The translations under genes and the position numbers were made by a program. This document shows, in pieces, positions 6,624 to 12,775 of a stretch of DNA of 12,775 nucleotides. The notes below the pieces were generated by a model, which saw only the letters and a program-made list of their open reading frames with translations, searched no databases and had not been told where the DNA came from. This stretch comes from Saprospiraceae bacterium (lineage in GTDB: Bacteria; Bacteroidota; Bacteroidia; Chitinophagales; Saprospiraceae), in contig JAJCYJ010000508.1 of NCBI GenBank assembly GCA_029262975.1, positions 1-12,775 on the forward strand, in the 5' to 3' direction. Within the stretch, counting starts at the first letter, position 1, and each line of letters begins with the position of its first letter.

Positions 6624-7472
6624 TCACCCTTCATTTATCGCCCAATTGTAATCCATATACTCCACCTTATTTGCTTCATTGAGCGACGGATTATATCTTT
6701 TTATAAACTCTAACAACGTGGAGTTTTTTATAAAATCACTTTGAAACCAATCAAATACTTTGGATATTTTGGTTTCTGTATCGGTAATGACGTTTTTATC
6801 GGGGGTGTTCATAAAATCAACCGCTTGGGCTTCTAATTGTGCCTCTAACTTCGTAGCGATGTATGCCTCATTTCTCAATTTTGGGCATGAAAAGGAAGCA
6901 CAGTTAATGGCAAAATGAATACGGGGATCACTGAATTTTCTTCTCAGTATGTCATGCTCAATCGTGTTTAAATCAAAATCTACATTTCCGATTTTAAAGA
7001 ATTTAATGTCCCAGGAAGAACCTATCATGGGCAAGCCATCTCCAATATATTTAATGCTTTTTAGAGGATAATTATCAATAATTAGCTTTACGGTAAAAGC
7101 ATTATAGGTATTTATCCAGTAGGCTAACTGTTCATTTTTAGTCCAATTATTTCCCGGGCTGTATTCACTTAAATCATCTAAATAACCTTGTAATAAAATG
7201 CGATCCTGGATGAATCCTTTATAATTAACTTGACCTGAGTCAGTTACATTTCTCTTAAGTAATTCTGTCCAATTATGATGCTCCATTGTAGGGGTATTCA
7301 TAGCACTCAATTCGTCCAAATCAACTGCCTCGCCTTTCAATATTTTAACCCATCCTAGTACTTTGAAAGTTATTTCATTAAAATTTAAATTGTAATACTT
7401 AATGTATCCTAAAGTGAAAACAGTCATAAATAGTATGCCGAATAAAAGTATATATCGTTTTTTTATGTTCAT
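6624..7472 (-). CDS. DUF547 protein, membrane-anchored
   Basis: A 282-residue protein with an N-terminal hydrophobic segment at about 8-26 (signal anchor or uncleaved signal) and a DUF547 domain over most of the rest. Recognised blocks are AYWINTYNAFTVKLI (117-131), IEHDILRR (171-178), and DPRIHFAINCASFSCPKL (182-199), the most conserved part of the family, with two Cys in CASFSCP. The family's biochemical role is not established to my knowledge; the His/Cys/Asn-rich core suggests a thiol or hydrolase-like site, which is inference. It is the last gene of a five-gene minus-strand run, 58 bp after the PycTM-like gene, so it is probably co-transcribed. DUF547 genes are often seen beside mercuric-reductase-like and TIGR04283 genes, from memory, and that pattern holds here. 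The protein likely faces the periplasm. Confidence 0.85.
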   Translation of the reverse strand: MNIKKRYILLFGILFMTVFTLGYIKYYNLNFNEITFKVLGWVKILKGEAVDLDELSAMNTPTMEHHNWTELLKRNVTDSGQVNYKGFIQDRILLQGYLDDLSEYSPGNNWTKNEQLAYWINTYNAFTVKLIIDNYPLKSIKYIGDGLPMIGSSWDIKFFKIGNVDFDLNTIEHDILRRKFSDPRIHFAINCASFSCPKLRNEAYIATKLEAQLEAQAVDFMNTPDKNVITDTETKISKVFDWFQSDFIKNSTLLEFIKRYNPSLNEANKVEYMDYNWAINEG

Positions 7473-7530
7473 GATTATTTAGTCCAACATTGGGGTTTGG
7501 ATTGTTGTAATTCAAGTCTTGATTTCAGTT

Positions 7531-8172
7531 TTAAAACAGAACATGGCAAAGACCAAAAGCAAAAACGGATAAAATAACGCCATATAAAAACACTAAATAG
7601 GCGATTCGAATTAATCGGTATTTCCGTGATAACACGACGCCTAAATTATGAATATCCGTGATCATGGATGGATAGAGATTGTTACCATCTTCGATCAGTG
7701 CCATGACTGTTGATGCATATACCTGTTGAGGCATTTTATAAAATCCATCGAAAGTCATCAGGTTTTTTTCTAATGCTATATTATTGTCTGTTGAGTTGTC
7801 CTGTTTCCTGGGTATCGTAGCGAGAATGGCAAAAGCAATGGAAAGGACATTCGTCATCACCATGCCACCAACAGCGTATATCAAGTGTGGGTCTTGGTCT
7901 AACCTTGTGTATAGACTGCCGAGTACAACTGAAATAATAATAGAATTGGCTGTAATAAGAATGTTCGCTTTGGTATCTACAATTTGCAAACGGGTATAGA
8001 GATTTTTAGAAGTCAGCCTAAACCAGGTTTCAATACCCCGTTCCGGGCGACCTTCAGCTTTCAAAAGTTTCTTTTTCATCTTTTTCAACTCTTCTTTATC
8101 TACCTGTAATTCGGCCATTAATGCTTTATCCATTTGTTTTTGAGATTTCTTTTTCTCCCCCATTTCGTCCAT
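7531..8172 (-). CDS. PycTM/DUF5706-like membrane protein (Pycsar effector family)
   Basis: A 213-residue protein. Residues 1-40 are highly charged (Lys/Glu-rich, probably helical). Residues 41-62 (GRPERGIETWFRLTSKNLYT) precede the family hallmark VDTKANILITANSIIIS (65-81), which leads into the first membrane helix (about 70-88); a second helix spans 97-120 and a third 190-212. This layout fits PycTM (DUF5706, PF18967), the membrane effector type of Pycsar defence, which disrupts the membrane on sensing cyclic CMP or UMP. Homologues in Bacteroidota often carry an HD domain in front of the RPERGIETMFR-type segment; here only a charged tail remains. No pyrimidine cyclase is adjacent. The gene sits 27 bp after the glycosyltransferase and 58 bp before DUF547, inside what looks like a metabolic operon, so a housekeeping role is possible. 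The family call is good; an immune function is unproven. Confidence 0.75.
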   Translation of the reverse strand: MDEMGEKKKSQKQMDKALMAELQVDKEELKKMKKKLLKAEGRPERGIETWFRLTSKNLYTRLQIVDTKANILITANSIIISVVLGSLYTRLDQDPHLIYAVGGMVMTNVLSIAFAILATIPRKQDNSTDNNIALEKNLMTFDGFYKMPQQVYASTVMALIEDGNNLYPSMITDIHNLGVVLSRKYRLIRIAYLVFLYGVILSVFAFGLCHVLF

Positions 8173-8199
8173 ATTTTTTAATAACTATTTGAGCATGAA

Positions 8200-8919
8200 T
8201 TACCTGACATCCTTATACCATCTTGCTAAAACTAATGGCGATACACCCCATTTGAATAATTTCCTGATTAATATCCATTGTATCCTCGTCTTGAAAAACC
8301 CTGCTTTGATATGTCGTCTGGCAGAAACCAGGATTTTAGGATTTCTTATCTTGGAAGTGCGATAATATTGGTTAAGTCTCTTAGAAAAGTCGTAATCTTC
8401 CATTATTGGAATTTCTTTAAATCCGTTTAATTTTTCAAAGACACTAGTTAAAACAAAAATTCCATTATCTCCATAGAATATTCCTTTATCTGATTGTTCT
8501 CTTTTATCCACAAACCTGAAATTCATAAAGGTACCCAGGCGTTTGATCTTGTCATTGTAAACATCAAATTCATTGGCAAATCCACCACCACTGTAACCCG
8601 ATTCAATGGTTTTAAGAATGGAAGAAAAAATAGAATCTGGAAATTGCATGTCTGCGTGAACAAAGAAAAGAATATCCCCTTGCGCTTTTTTAGAAGCGGT
8701 GTTTATTTGGCATGCCTTTCCTTTTTGAGAAGCAATCACCACTTGTATATTTTGGGTCTTGGCTATTTCAATAGTTCGGTCACTACTTCCTCCATCAGCC
8801 AGAATGATTTCCGTTTCTCCCGGGTATTTTTGCTTTTTTAATTCGGAGATTATTTGACAGATTAACAACTCTTCATTTAGAGCAACAATTATTGCTGATA
8901 TTTTTAGTAGGGTAGACAT
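8200..8919 (-). CDS. TIGR04283-type family 2 glycosyltransferase
   Basis: A 239-residue GT-A fold glycosyltransferase without membrane helices. Key blocks are the nucleotide-sugar site (VALNEE, 12-17; LADGGSSDRT, 40-49), the metal-binding FVHAD (86-90), and the acceptor/catalytic part GDNGIF (150-155), IPIMEDYDFSKRL (170-182) and VSARRH (198-203), ending in a GVSPLVLARWY motif (225-235). This whole pattern matches TIGR04283, which NCBI names an arsenosugar biosynthesis glycosyltransferase; that name rests on family association, and ArsM or ArsS are not in this window. I place the start at the ATG at 8919, whose A is also the last base of the upstream gene's TGA (TGATG), a translational-coupling arrangement. 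A GTG one codon earlier (8922) is the alternative and would add one residue. Confidence 0.85.
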   Translation of the reverse strand: MSTLLKISAIIVALNEELLICQIISELKKQKYPGETEIILADGGSSDRTIEIAKTQNIQVVIASQKGKACQINTASKKAQGDILFFVHADMQFPDSIFSSILKTIESGYSGGGFANEFDVYNDKIKRLGTFMNFRFVDKREQSDKGIFYGDNGIFVLTSVFEKLNGFKEIPIMEDYDFSKRLNQYYRTSKIRNPKILVSARRHIKAGFFKTRIQWILIRKLFKWGVSPLVLARWYKDVR

Positions 8920-10286
8920 CACTTTGACCTTAAATATCTGCTGAATACTTTTTTTACAATTTCAGAATAACTGGGATATGCAAAAATAGTATCTGCCATT
9001 TGTGCCGCTGGAATTTTATTTTTTATGACTATAGTCAATAACTGTATCCATTCCCCGGCATGAGCACCTATCGCCTCCGCCCCAAGTACCAAGTCATTCT
9101 TATCAAATATGACCTTGATCATTCCACCTGTCTTTCTGTCTGTGATATATCGGTCAATTGTGGCTTCCACCTTAAAAATTTGAATATGCTCTTTCCCATA
9201 TTTTTCAACTGCTTCCTTTTCTGTCATGCCAACATGTCCAATTTCTGGTTCCGTAAAAATGGCCCAGGGCAAAACACTTAAATCATTTGTTTTAGATTGA
9301 GATTTTAAGATATTTTCTATGCAAATATTCGCTTGATGAGAAGCAGTATGGGTGAATTTATGTGGTGTAGTGACGTCACCACAAGCATAAATATGTGGTT
9401 CAGAAGTTTGAAGATAGTCATTAGTAAAAACACCACTACCGCTGAATTCAATTCCTGCTTTTTCTAAATCCATTCCTTTGGTATTAGACATTCTTCCGGT
9501 AGCTAAAAAGAAATAATCAGCAGAGATGGTTTTTATTTTACCATCTTCTTCATATTGCAATTTGTTATCAGTTGTAAATTCTTTGACATGGGCATCAAAT
9601 ACCAATTGTACTCCTTCATCAGCAAGAAGGTCTGAAATATATGCACCTATTTCAGGGTCTGTCACTTTTAATATTCGCGTGTTTCGTTCCATAATGCACA
9701 CCTCGCATCCCAGTCTTGCTAAAGATTGTCCCAGCTCTACAGAAATCACCCCACCACCAATAAATACTACTTTCCCAGGATGCTCCCTCAGCTCCCAGAA
9801 GTTTTCATTATGAAGTATTCTTACTTTTTCTATACCTTTTATATCTGGCACCTTTGGAGAAGACCCGGTACAAATGACAAAGTTTTTTGCTTTCAATTTT
9901 TCTTGACCAATGCTTATTGTATGACTGTCTAAAAATTTGGCCCCACTATTATCAACAAAAACATCAATTCCCATATTTTGAAAAACATCGGGTGTCTCAT
10001 GTTCATATATTCCTTGAACGACCTCATCTACTTGTTCCATTATTTTTTTAAAATTGATAGGAGGCTTATTCACTTCAATTCCTAATTGATCCATTTTGGA
10101 CAAACTATGATATGCTTTTGCAGCATTTATTAACGCCTTACTGGGTACACATCCAAAATGCGTGCACTCTCCCCCGATTTTATTTTTTTCAATTAATGCA
10201 GTTTTCAGTCCTTTTCGATGACCCGAAGTAGCGGCTACTAAGCCACCAGAACCCGCTCCGATGACAATTAAATCGTATTCTTTCAT
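8919..10286 (-). CDS. Mercuric-reductase-like FAD-dependent pyridine nucleotide-disulfide oxidoreductase
   Basis: A 455-residue class I flavoprotein disulfide reductase. The FAD-binding Rossmann motif GAGSGG is at 10-15, the redox-active disulfide is C41/C46 in GGECTHFGCVPSK, the NAD(P)-binding GGGVISVELG is at 177-186, the ATGR motif at 262-265 and the second FAD motif ACGD at 301-304, followed by the C-terminal dimerisation domain. It lacks the N-terminal HMA domain and the C-terminal Cys pair of true MerA, so it is unlikely to reduce Hg(II). At the place where dihydrolipoamide dehydrogenase has its catalytic His (HPTxxE) it has Tyr437 in YPSYSE, with the Glu kept, so it is not a normal lipoamide dehydrogenase either. 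It fits the 'mercuric reductase-like' group of unknown substrate. It starts 5 bp downstream of the double-CxxC gene and overlaps the glycosyltransferase by one base, implying one transcript. Confidence 0.9.
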   Translation of the reverse strand: MKEYDLIVIGAGSGGLVAATSGHRKGLKTALIEKNKIGGECTHFGCVPSKALINAAKAYHSLSKMDQLGIEVNKPPINFKKIMEQVDEVVQGIYEHETPDVFQNMGIDVFVDNSGAKFLDSHTISIGQEKLKAKNFVICTGSSPKVPDIKGIEKVRILHNENFWELREHPGKVVFIGGGVISVELGQSLARLGCEVCIMERNTRILKVTDPEIGAYISDLLADEGVQLVFDAHVKEFTTDNKLQYEEDGKIKTISADYFFLATGRMSNTKGMDLEKAGIEFSGSGVFTNDYLQTSEPHIYACGDVTTPHKFTHTASHQANICIENILKSQSKTNDLSVLPWAIFTEPEIGHVGMTEKEAVEKYGKEHIQIFKVEATIDRYITDRKTGGMIKVIFDKNDLVLGAEAIGAHAGEWIQLLTIVIKNKIPAAQMADTIFAYPSYSEIVKKVFSRYLRSK

Positions 10287-10291
10287 AATAT

Positions 10292-10597
10292 CTAGTTGGC
10301 TATAGTATTAATATGTTTGTAGCTGCCTTTGCATTTAGGACAGATAAGGTTGTCGCCTTCTGTTTTTAGGTGAATACCAGTTATGTGCGTCTCGACAAAT
10401 TGCTGAACAAAAGCTTTTTGATGCGTTTTATCGTGGTTGATATTGGACTTGGTTTGGTCTTCAATATATTCGAAGAATTGATTGTCATATTCCATTCTTC
10501 CCCAGCAGTTGGGGCAAACGCCAGCTTCGATTAAAGTTGTATCATCAATTTTATTTTGAGGTTGTTTTTTGCCAAATAGTTTTGATAAAAAATTCAT
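10292..10597 (-). CDS. Small protein with two CxxC motifs (putative zinc ribbon)
   Basis: A 101-residue soluble protein beginning MNFLSKLFGKK. CPNC (28-31) near the N-terminus and CPKC (86-89) near the C-terminus form the classic split pair of a zinc ribbon or a small iron-binding site. The intervening 54 residues are hydrophilic and include several His (H55, H59, H71, H76). I do not recognise a named family. It is the first gene of the minus-strand run, ending 5 bp before the FAD oxidoreductase, so it may be a partner of that enzyme, for example a redox or metal-handling small protein; this is inference from position only. Confidence 0.7.
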   Translation of the reverse strand: MNFLSKLFGKKQPQNKIDDTTLIEAGVCPNCWGRMEYDNQFFEYIEDQTKSNINHDKTHQKAFVQQFVETHITGIHLKTEGDNLICPKCKGSYKHINTIAN

Positions 10598-10933
10598 ATA
10601 TATTGGTTTTTTGTTAAAGGTTATGTTTAATTATTTACAATAGAATCAGAACATTTTCCTTCGGGATAAAAGTAGAATAAGCAAGCTTATGTTGTAGTAA
10701 GAAATTTTACAGCATCTTTATATGGAGTAAAATGCAGAAATTATATTTTCTCTCTGTTCTTATTTGTAGAAGTGTAAGAGTTGTTTTTACTATTTGTTCA
10801 ATTTAATTTGATGTTTCGTATCGCTCAAGTATGTTACATCATTCCAACTCCATGAACCAGGAGGTAAGATAATCATTAGATTTCACTCTTAAGACTAGAG
10901 GTTTTTTATTCGCGATGTTGCTTATTCGTGTGA

Positions 10934-11089
10934 TTTCGCGTTATCAGTTGTCTCCATTTTTGAATTATCAAAAATGCCGTCAACGGAGACGGTCTATATA
11001 CTTTAAACCGAGGGATAAAACCCCTTGGCTACCATATTTAGACTCCTACGGCGTCTTTGAGATGAACAAACGATCTGCTCTACGTTCTA
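10934..11089 (+). repeat. Diverged copy of the left-end repeat family
   Basis: The order of blocks parallels the 399-bp unit. CAGTTGTCTCCATTTTTG (10945-10962) matches AAGTTGTCACCATTTTTG, AAAAATGCCGTCAAC (10970-10984) matches AAAAATGCCGCCAAC, a decayed CGAGGGAT...ACCCCTTGG hairpin follows, and then GGCTACCATATTTAGACTCC (11027-11046) matches GGCTAAGATATATCGTCCTT. The first part lacks the stem between the two leading blocks. This shows the repeat is dispersed, not confined to the left array. Confidence 0.6.
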
Positions 11090-11108
11090 TCTATGATTAA
11101 CATTTTTA

Positions 11109-11157
11109 TACTGCTTCGGCGTCTTTAAAGTGAGCAAACGAAATGCGCTACGTTTTA
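11109..11157 (+). repeat. Partial repeat, second unit of a local direct repeat
   Basis: This stretch (CTTCGGCGTCTTTAAAGTGA, GCAAACGAAATGCGCTACGT) repeats 11042-11089 (CTACGGCGTCTTTGAGATGA, ACAAACGATCTGCTCTACGT) at an offset of 68 bp, with scattered differences. Confidence 0.55.
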
Positions 11158-11219
11158 ACATTGGTTATCGTATTATAAAAACTGATGTGGTTTCTGATAT
11201 TTTAGATAAAGATGGCAAT

Positions 11220-11268
11220 CCCTGGTTACCGTATTTAGACACCTACGACGTCTTTTATGGGAGCAAAA
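11220..11268 (+). repeat. Partial repeat, third unit of a local direct repeat
   Basis: CCCTGGTTACCGTATTTAGA then CACCTACGACGTCTTTTATG aligns to CCTTGGCTACCATATTTAGA then CTCCTACGGCGTCTTTGAGA at 11023-11062, at an offset of 197 bp. It marks another decayed copy of the same module. Confidence 0.55.
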
Positions 11269-11538
11269 GATATCTCTAAATTCATAATAGATTTTTCATC
11301 TGTTGCCAGTAATATGGTTGCTGAACCTTTAATAATGATGATATCACAAAACATTCTTCGTTATCGACTCAACTAAGTGAAATATGCCCGTTAATACCTC
11401 AATCCTATAAATTTGATGAAGTTTAAAGTGACGATTTTAATAAATCGAACATGACATAATCCCGGCATGACCCAATTTTTATTCATGTCTACAAGACATT
11501 CTCAAAGTATATTCGTTATATATTTATAATTTCAAATT

Positions 11539-12252
11539 ATGCGACATTTATTAACATTTCTTGTCCTATTTATTACCTACTCTATGACCGGCCAATCTGT
11601 CATCAGACATACGGTTGAGGTAAAAGCGATGCAGAAGTATAAAGCACTCGCCTTGGGTAATGATGATGTTGATACTACCATTAGTTTGTATCATAATATT
11701 GATGGCACTCCTTATTATTATCCGGAAAAACAATCAGCAGATCTTGTCTTGCATGATGGATATATTATCGAAGACATCCCTCTTCAAATAGATTTGTACG
11801 CTAATGAGTTTGTCGTGACAAATGAAAAAGGTACTGATACGTATCTCGATCTTAATTTCTACAAAGAGATCAAGGTAAATTATGGCCTTGAAGTACACCA
11901 CTTTAAGAGGGTACGCCCGGACCGGCCGGAGGAATTATTCCAGGTACTCTATGAAGACGAGAACTTTACCCTGATTAAATCGAAAGAAGTAAAGCATGTC
12001 GAATCTTCGCTTATTAACTCAGGTCAACGTGAAACGATTAACAAATTTGATCAAAGCACTCATTATGACTTGATCCGTAATAGTGAGATCGCCCGACTGT
12101 CTTTAAAGAAAAAGAAATTCTACAAATCCTTTTCCTCGAAAGAGGCAGATATAATGAAAGCTTACGCAAAAAAGGAAGGACTGAAAATGAATGAAGAAGC
12201 ACATTTTATAAAGGCCGTGTCCTATCTCGGGCAAATTTTAGCACCTAAATAA
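11539..12252 (+). CDS. Exported protein of unknown function
   Basis: A 237-residue protein with a clear signal peptide (MRHLLTFLVLFITYSMTG, cleavage likely near residues 18-20) and no later membrane helix, so it should be periplasmic or loosely outer-membrane associated. The middle (about 50-110) is beta-rich, with a pattern of the type GTPYYYPE...ADLVLHDGYIIEDIPLQIDLYANEFVV that I associate with uncharacterised Bacteroidota exported proteins. The C-terminal third is Lys-rich (SLKKKKFYKSF) and helical, ending in LAPK. No catalytic motif or lipobox is seen. It stands alone, 941 bp from the divergent operon and 100 bp before the cytochrome gene in the same direction; co-transcription with the latter is possible. 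I do not assign a function. Confidence 0.75.
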   Translation: MRHLLTFLVLFITYSMTGQSVIRHTVEVKAMQKYKALALGNDDVDTTISLYHNIDGTPYYYPEKQSADLVLHDGYIIEDIPLQIDLYANEFVVTNEKGTDTYLDLNFYKEIKVNYGLEVHHFKRVRPDRPEELFQVLYEDENFTLIKSKEVKHVESSLINSGQRETINKFDQSTHYDLIRNSEIARLSLKKKKFYKSFSSKEADIMKAYAKKEGLKMNEEAHFIKAVSYLGQILAPK

Positions 12253-12352
12253 GCATACAATATTTTCATTGTACCACCATCTCATATAATCTTACTTTTT
12301 TTTGTCAAAAGTTGTTAGTTTAGCACATCGTCAATAATGAAAATTACCTATT

Positions 12353-12742
12353 ATGAAGAATTTAGTTGTAACACTATTTGCTGCTTTTGTGCTGGTAGCC
12401 TTGTTGTCATGCGGTGGGAAAACCGAAGATACGGCGTCGGCGACTAAAGCTGAAGAGCCAAAAAAAGAAGCAACTTCGGGCGAAACCCATCCAGCATTGT
12501 CCTCTGGCGCCTCTAACAGGAAAGGCAGACTTATCTATAAGCAGTATTGCGTGATATGTCATGGAGCGGATGGTAAATTGGGCATTAGTGATGCAAAAGA
12601 TCTCAGCGTTTCTACCATTGATATGGAAGAACGTATCAATCAGATCACAAATGGGAAGGGTCTGATGACGCCATATAAGGACATCCTGAGTGGTGAACAA
12701 ATTCAGTCTGTGGCTGATTACCTTGACGAGCTGAAGCAGTAA
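12353..12742 (+). CDS. Lipoprotein c-type cytochrome (monoheme)
   Basis: A 129-residue lipoprotein electron carrier. The signal ends VALLSC with lipidated Cys20, followed by a low-complexity linker (about 21-55, Ala/Glu/Lys/Ser-rich). A single class I cytochrome c domain follows: the heme-binding CVICH motif is at 66-70, G71-ADGK follows as usual, and Met105 in GLMTPY is the likely sixth heme ligand. The C-terminal helix (SGEQIQSVADYLDEL) is typical of the fold. It would be anchored on the periplasmic side of a membrane and shuttle electrons in a respiratory or oxidative chain; the partner is not visible. The gene lies 100 bp after the exported-protein gene. A TAGTTTAG at 12316-12323 resembles the Bacteroidota -7 element, but I found no -33 at the right distance. 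Confidence 0.9.
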   Translation: MKNLVVTLFAAFVLVALLSCGGKTEDTASATKAEEPKKEATSGETHPALSSGASNRKGRLIYKQYCVICHGADGKLGISDAKDLSVSTIDMEERINQITNGKGLMTPYKDILSGEQIQSVADYLDELKQ

Positions 12743-12775
12743 AATACGGCAAATGCCAAAGTGGTCGATCCTTAC

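Larger units (their letters stand above)
10598..11538. other. 941-bp divergent intergenic region with decayed repeats
   Basis: No credible gene lies here. It must hold the promoter of the minus-strand operon (near 10598-10750, very AT-rich) and that of the exported-protein gene on the right. It contains a 7-bp inverted repeat ATTTTAC/GTAAAAT (10704-10710 with 10727-10733), a diverged copy of the left-end repeat family (10934-11089) and two further partial copies. From about 11275 to 11538 I see no structure. An open frame at 10915-11100 lies wholly on the repeat and has no protein signature. Confidence 0.5.

Noticed and set aside
7531..8172. A complete Pycsar defence system
   Set aside because: Only an effector-like gene is present; no nucleotide cyclase appears on either side within the window.
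8919..10286. Annotation as lpdA or merA
   Set aside because: The catalytic His of lipoamide dehydrogenase is replaced by Tyr, and the HMA domain and C-terminal Cys pair of MerA are absent.
10915..11100. 61-codon plus-strand ORF
   Set aside because: It coincides with a diverged copy of the same repeat and shows no protein signature.
12301..12323. Bacteroidota promoter (TTTG ... TAGTTTAG) before the cytochrome gene
   Set aside because: The spacing between the two elements is about 11 bp, too short for a -33/-7 pair.

Overview
The window looks like chromosomal DNA of a Bacteroidota bacterium. The evidence is a DUF6090-type membrane protein, short type II lipoprotein signals ending in a Leu-Leu-Ser-Cys lipobox, AT-rich intergenic DNA, an SSS sodium symporter next to a BNR-type glycosidase, and a 'SPLDDL'-ended tyrosine recombinase remnant. 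I cannot place it below phylum level.

Left end (1-2454) is an accessory, decayed region. A DUF6090 gene runs off the left edge on the minus strand. Upstream of it lies a tyrosine recombinase remnant holding the catalytic HxxR, LGH and Tyr boxes. It is cut in two by a 178-bp element with 20-bp imperfect terminal inverted repeats; removing that element joins the two halves in one reading frame. Next come two near-identical 399-bp tandem repeat units plus a diverged third partial copy, rich in hairpins, with no credible gene.

Middle (2455-6250, plus strand) is a compact catabolic cluster: a BNR/Asp-box sialidase-like lipoprotein, a DapA/NanA-family class I aldolase 15 bp behind it, and an SSS sodium:solute symporter after a 217-bp gap with its own candidate promoter. 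The natural model is release of an acidic sugar (sialic-acid-like or another ulosonic acid), uptake, and aldol cleavage. Substrate is unproven: the usual sialidase RIP motif is missing, and no NanE or NanK is in view.

Right-centre (10597-6624, minus strand) is a five-gene co-directional run: a small double-CxxC protein, a mercuric-reductase-like FAD/NAD(P) oxidoreductase, a TIGR04283-type glycosyltransferase overlapping it by one base (TGATG), a PycTM/DUF5706-like membrane protein, and a DUF547 protein. The glycosyltransferase family is named for arsenosugar biosynthesis, but ArsM and ArsS are not here. The PycTM-like protein is notable because this family supplies effectors of Pycsar anti-phage defence, yet no nucleotide cyclase is adjacent.

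Right end: a 941-bp intergenic region carries diverged copies of the same repeat family as the left end. It is followed by an exported protein of unknown function and a small lipoprotein c-type cytochrome, both plus strand. I saw no RNA gene and no CRISPR array.
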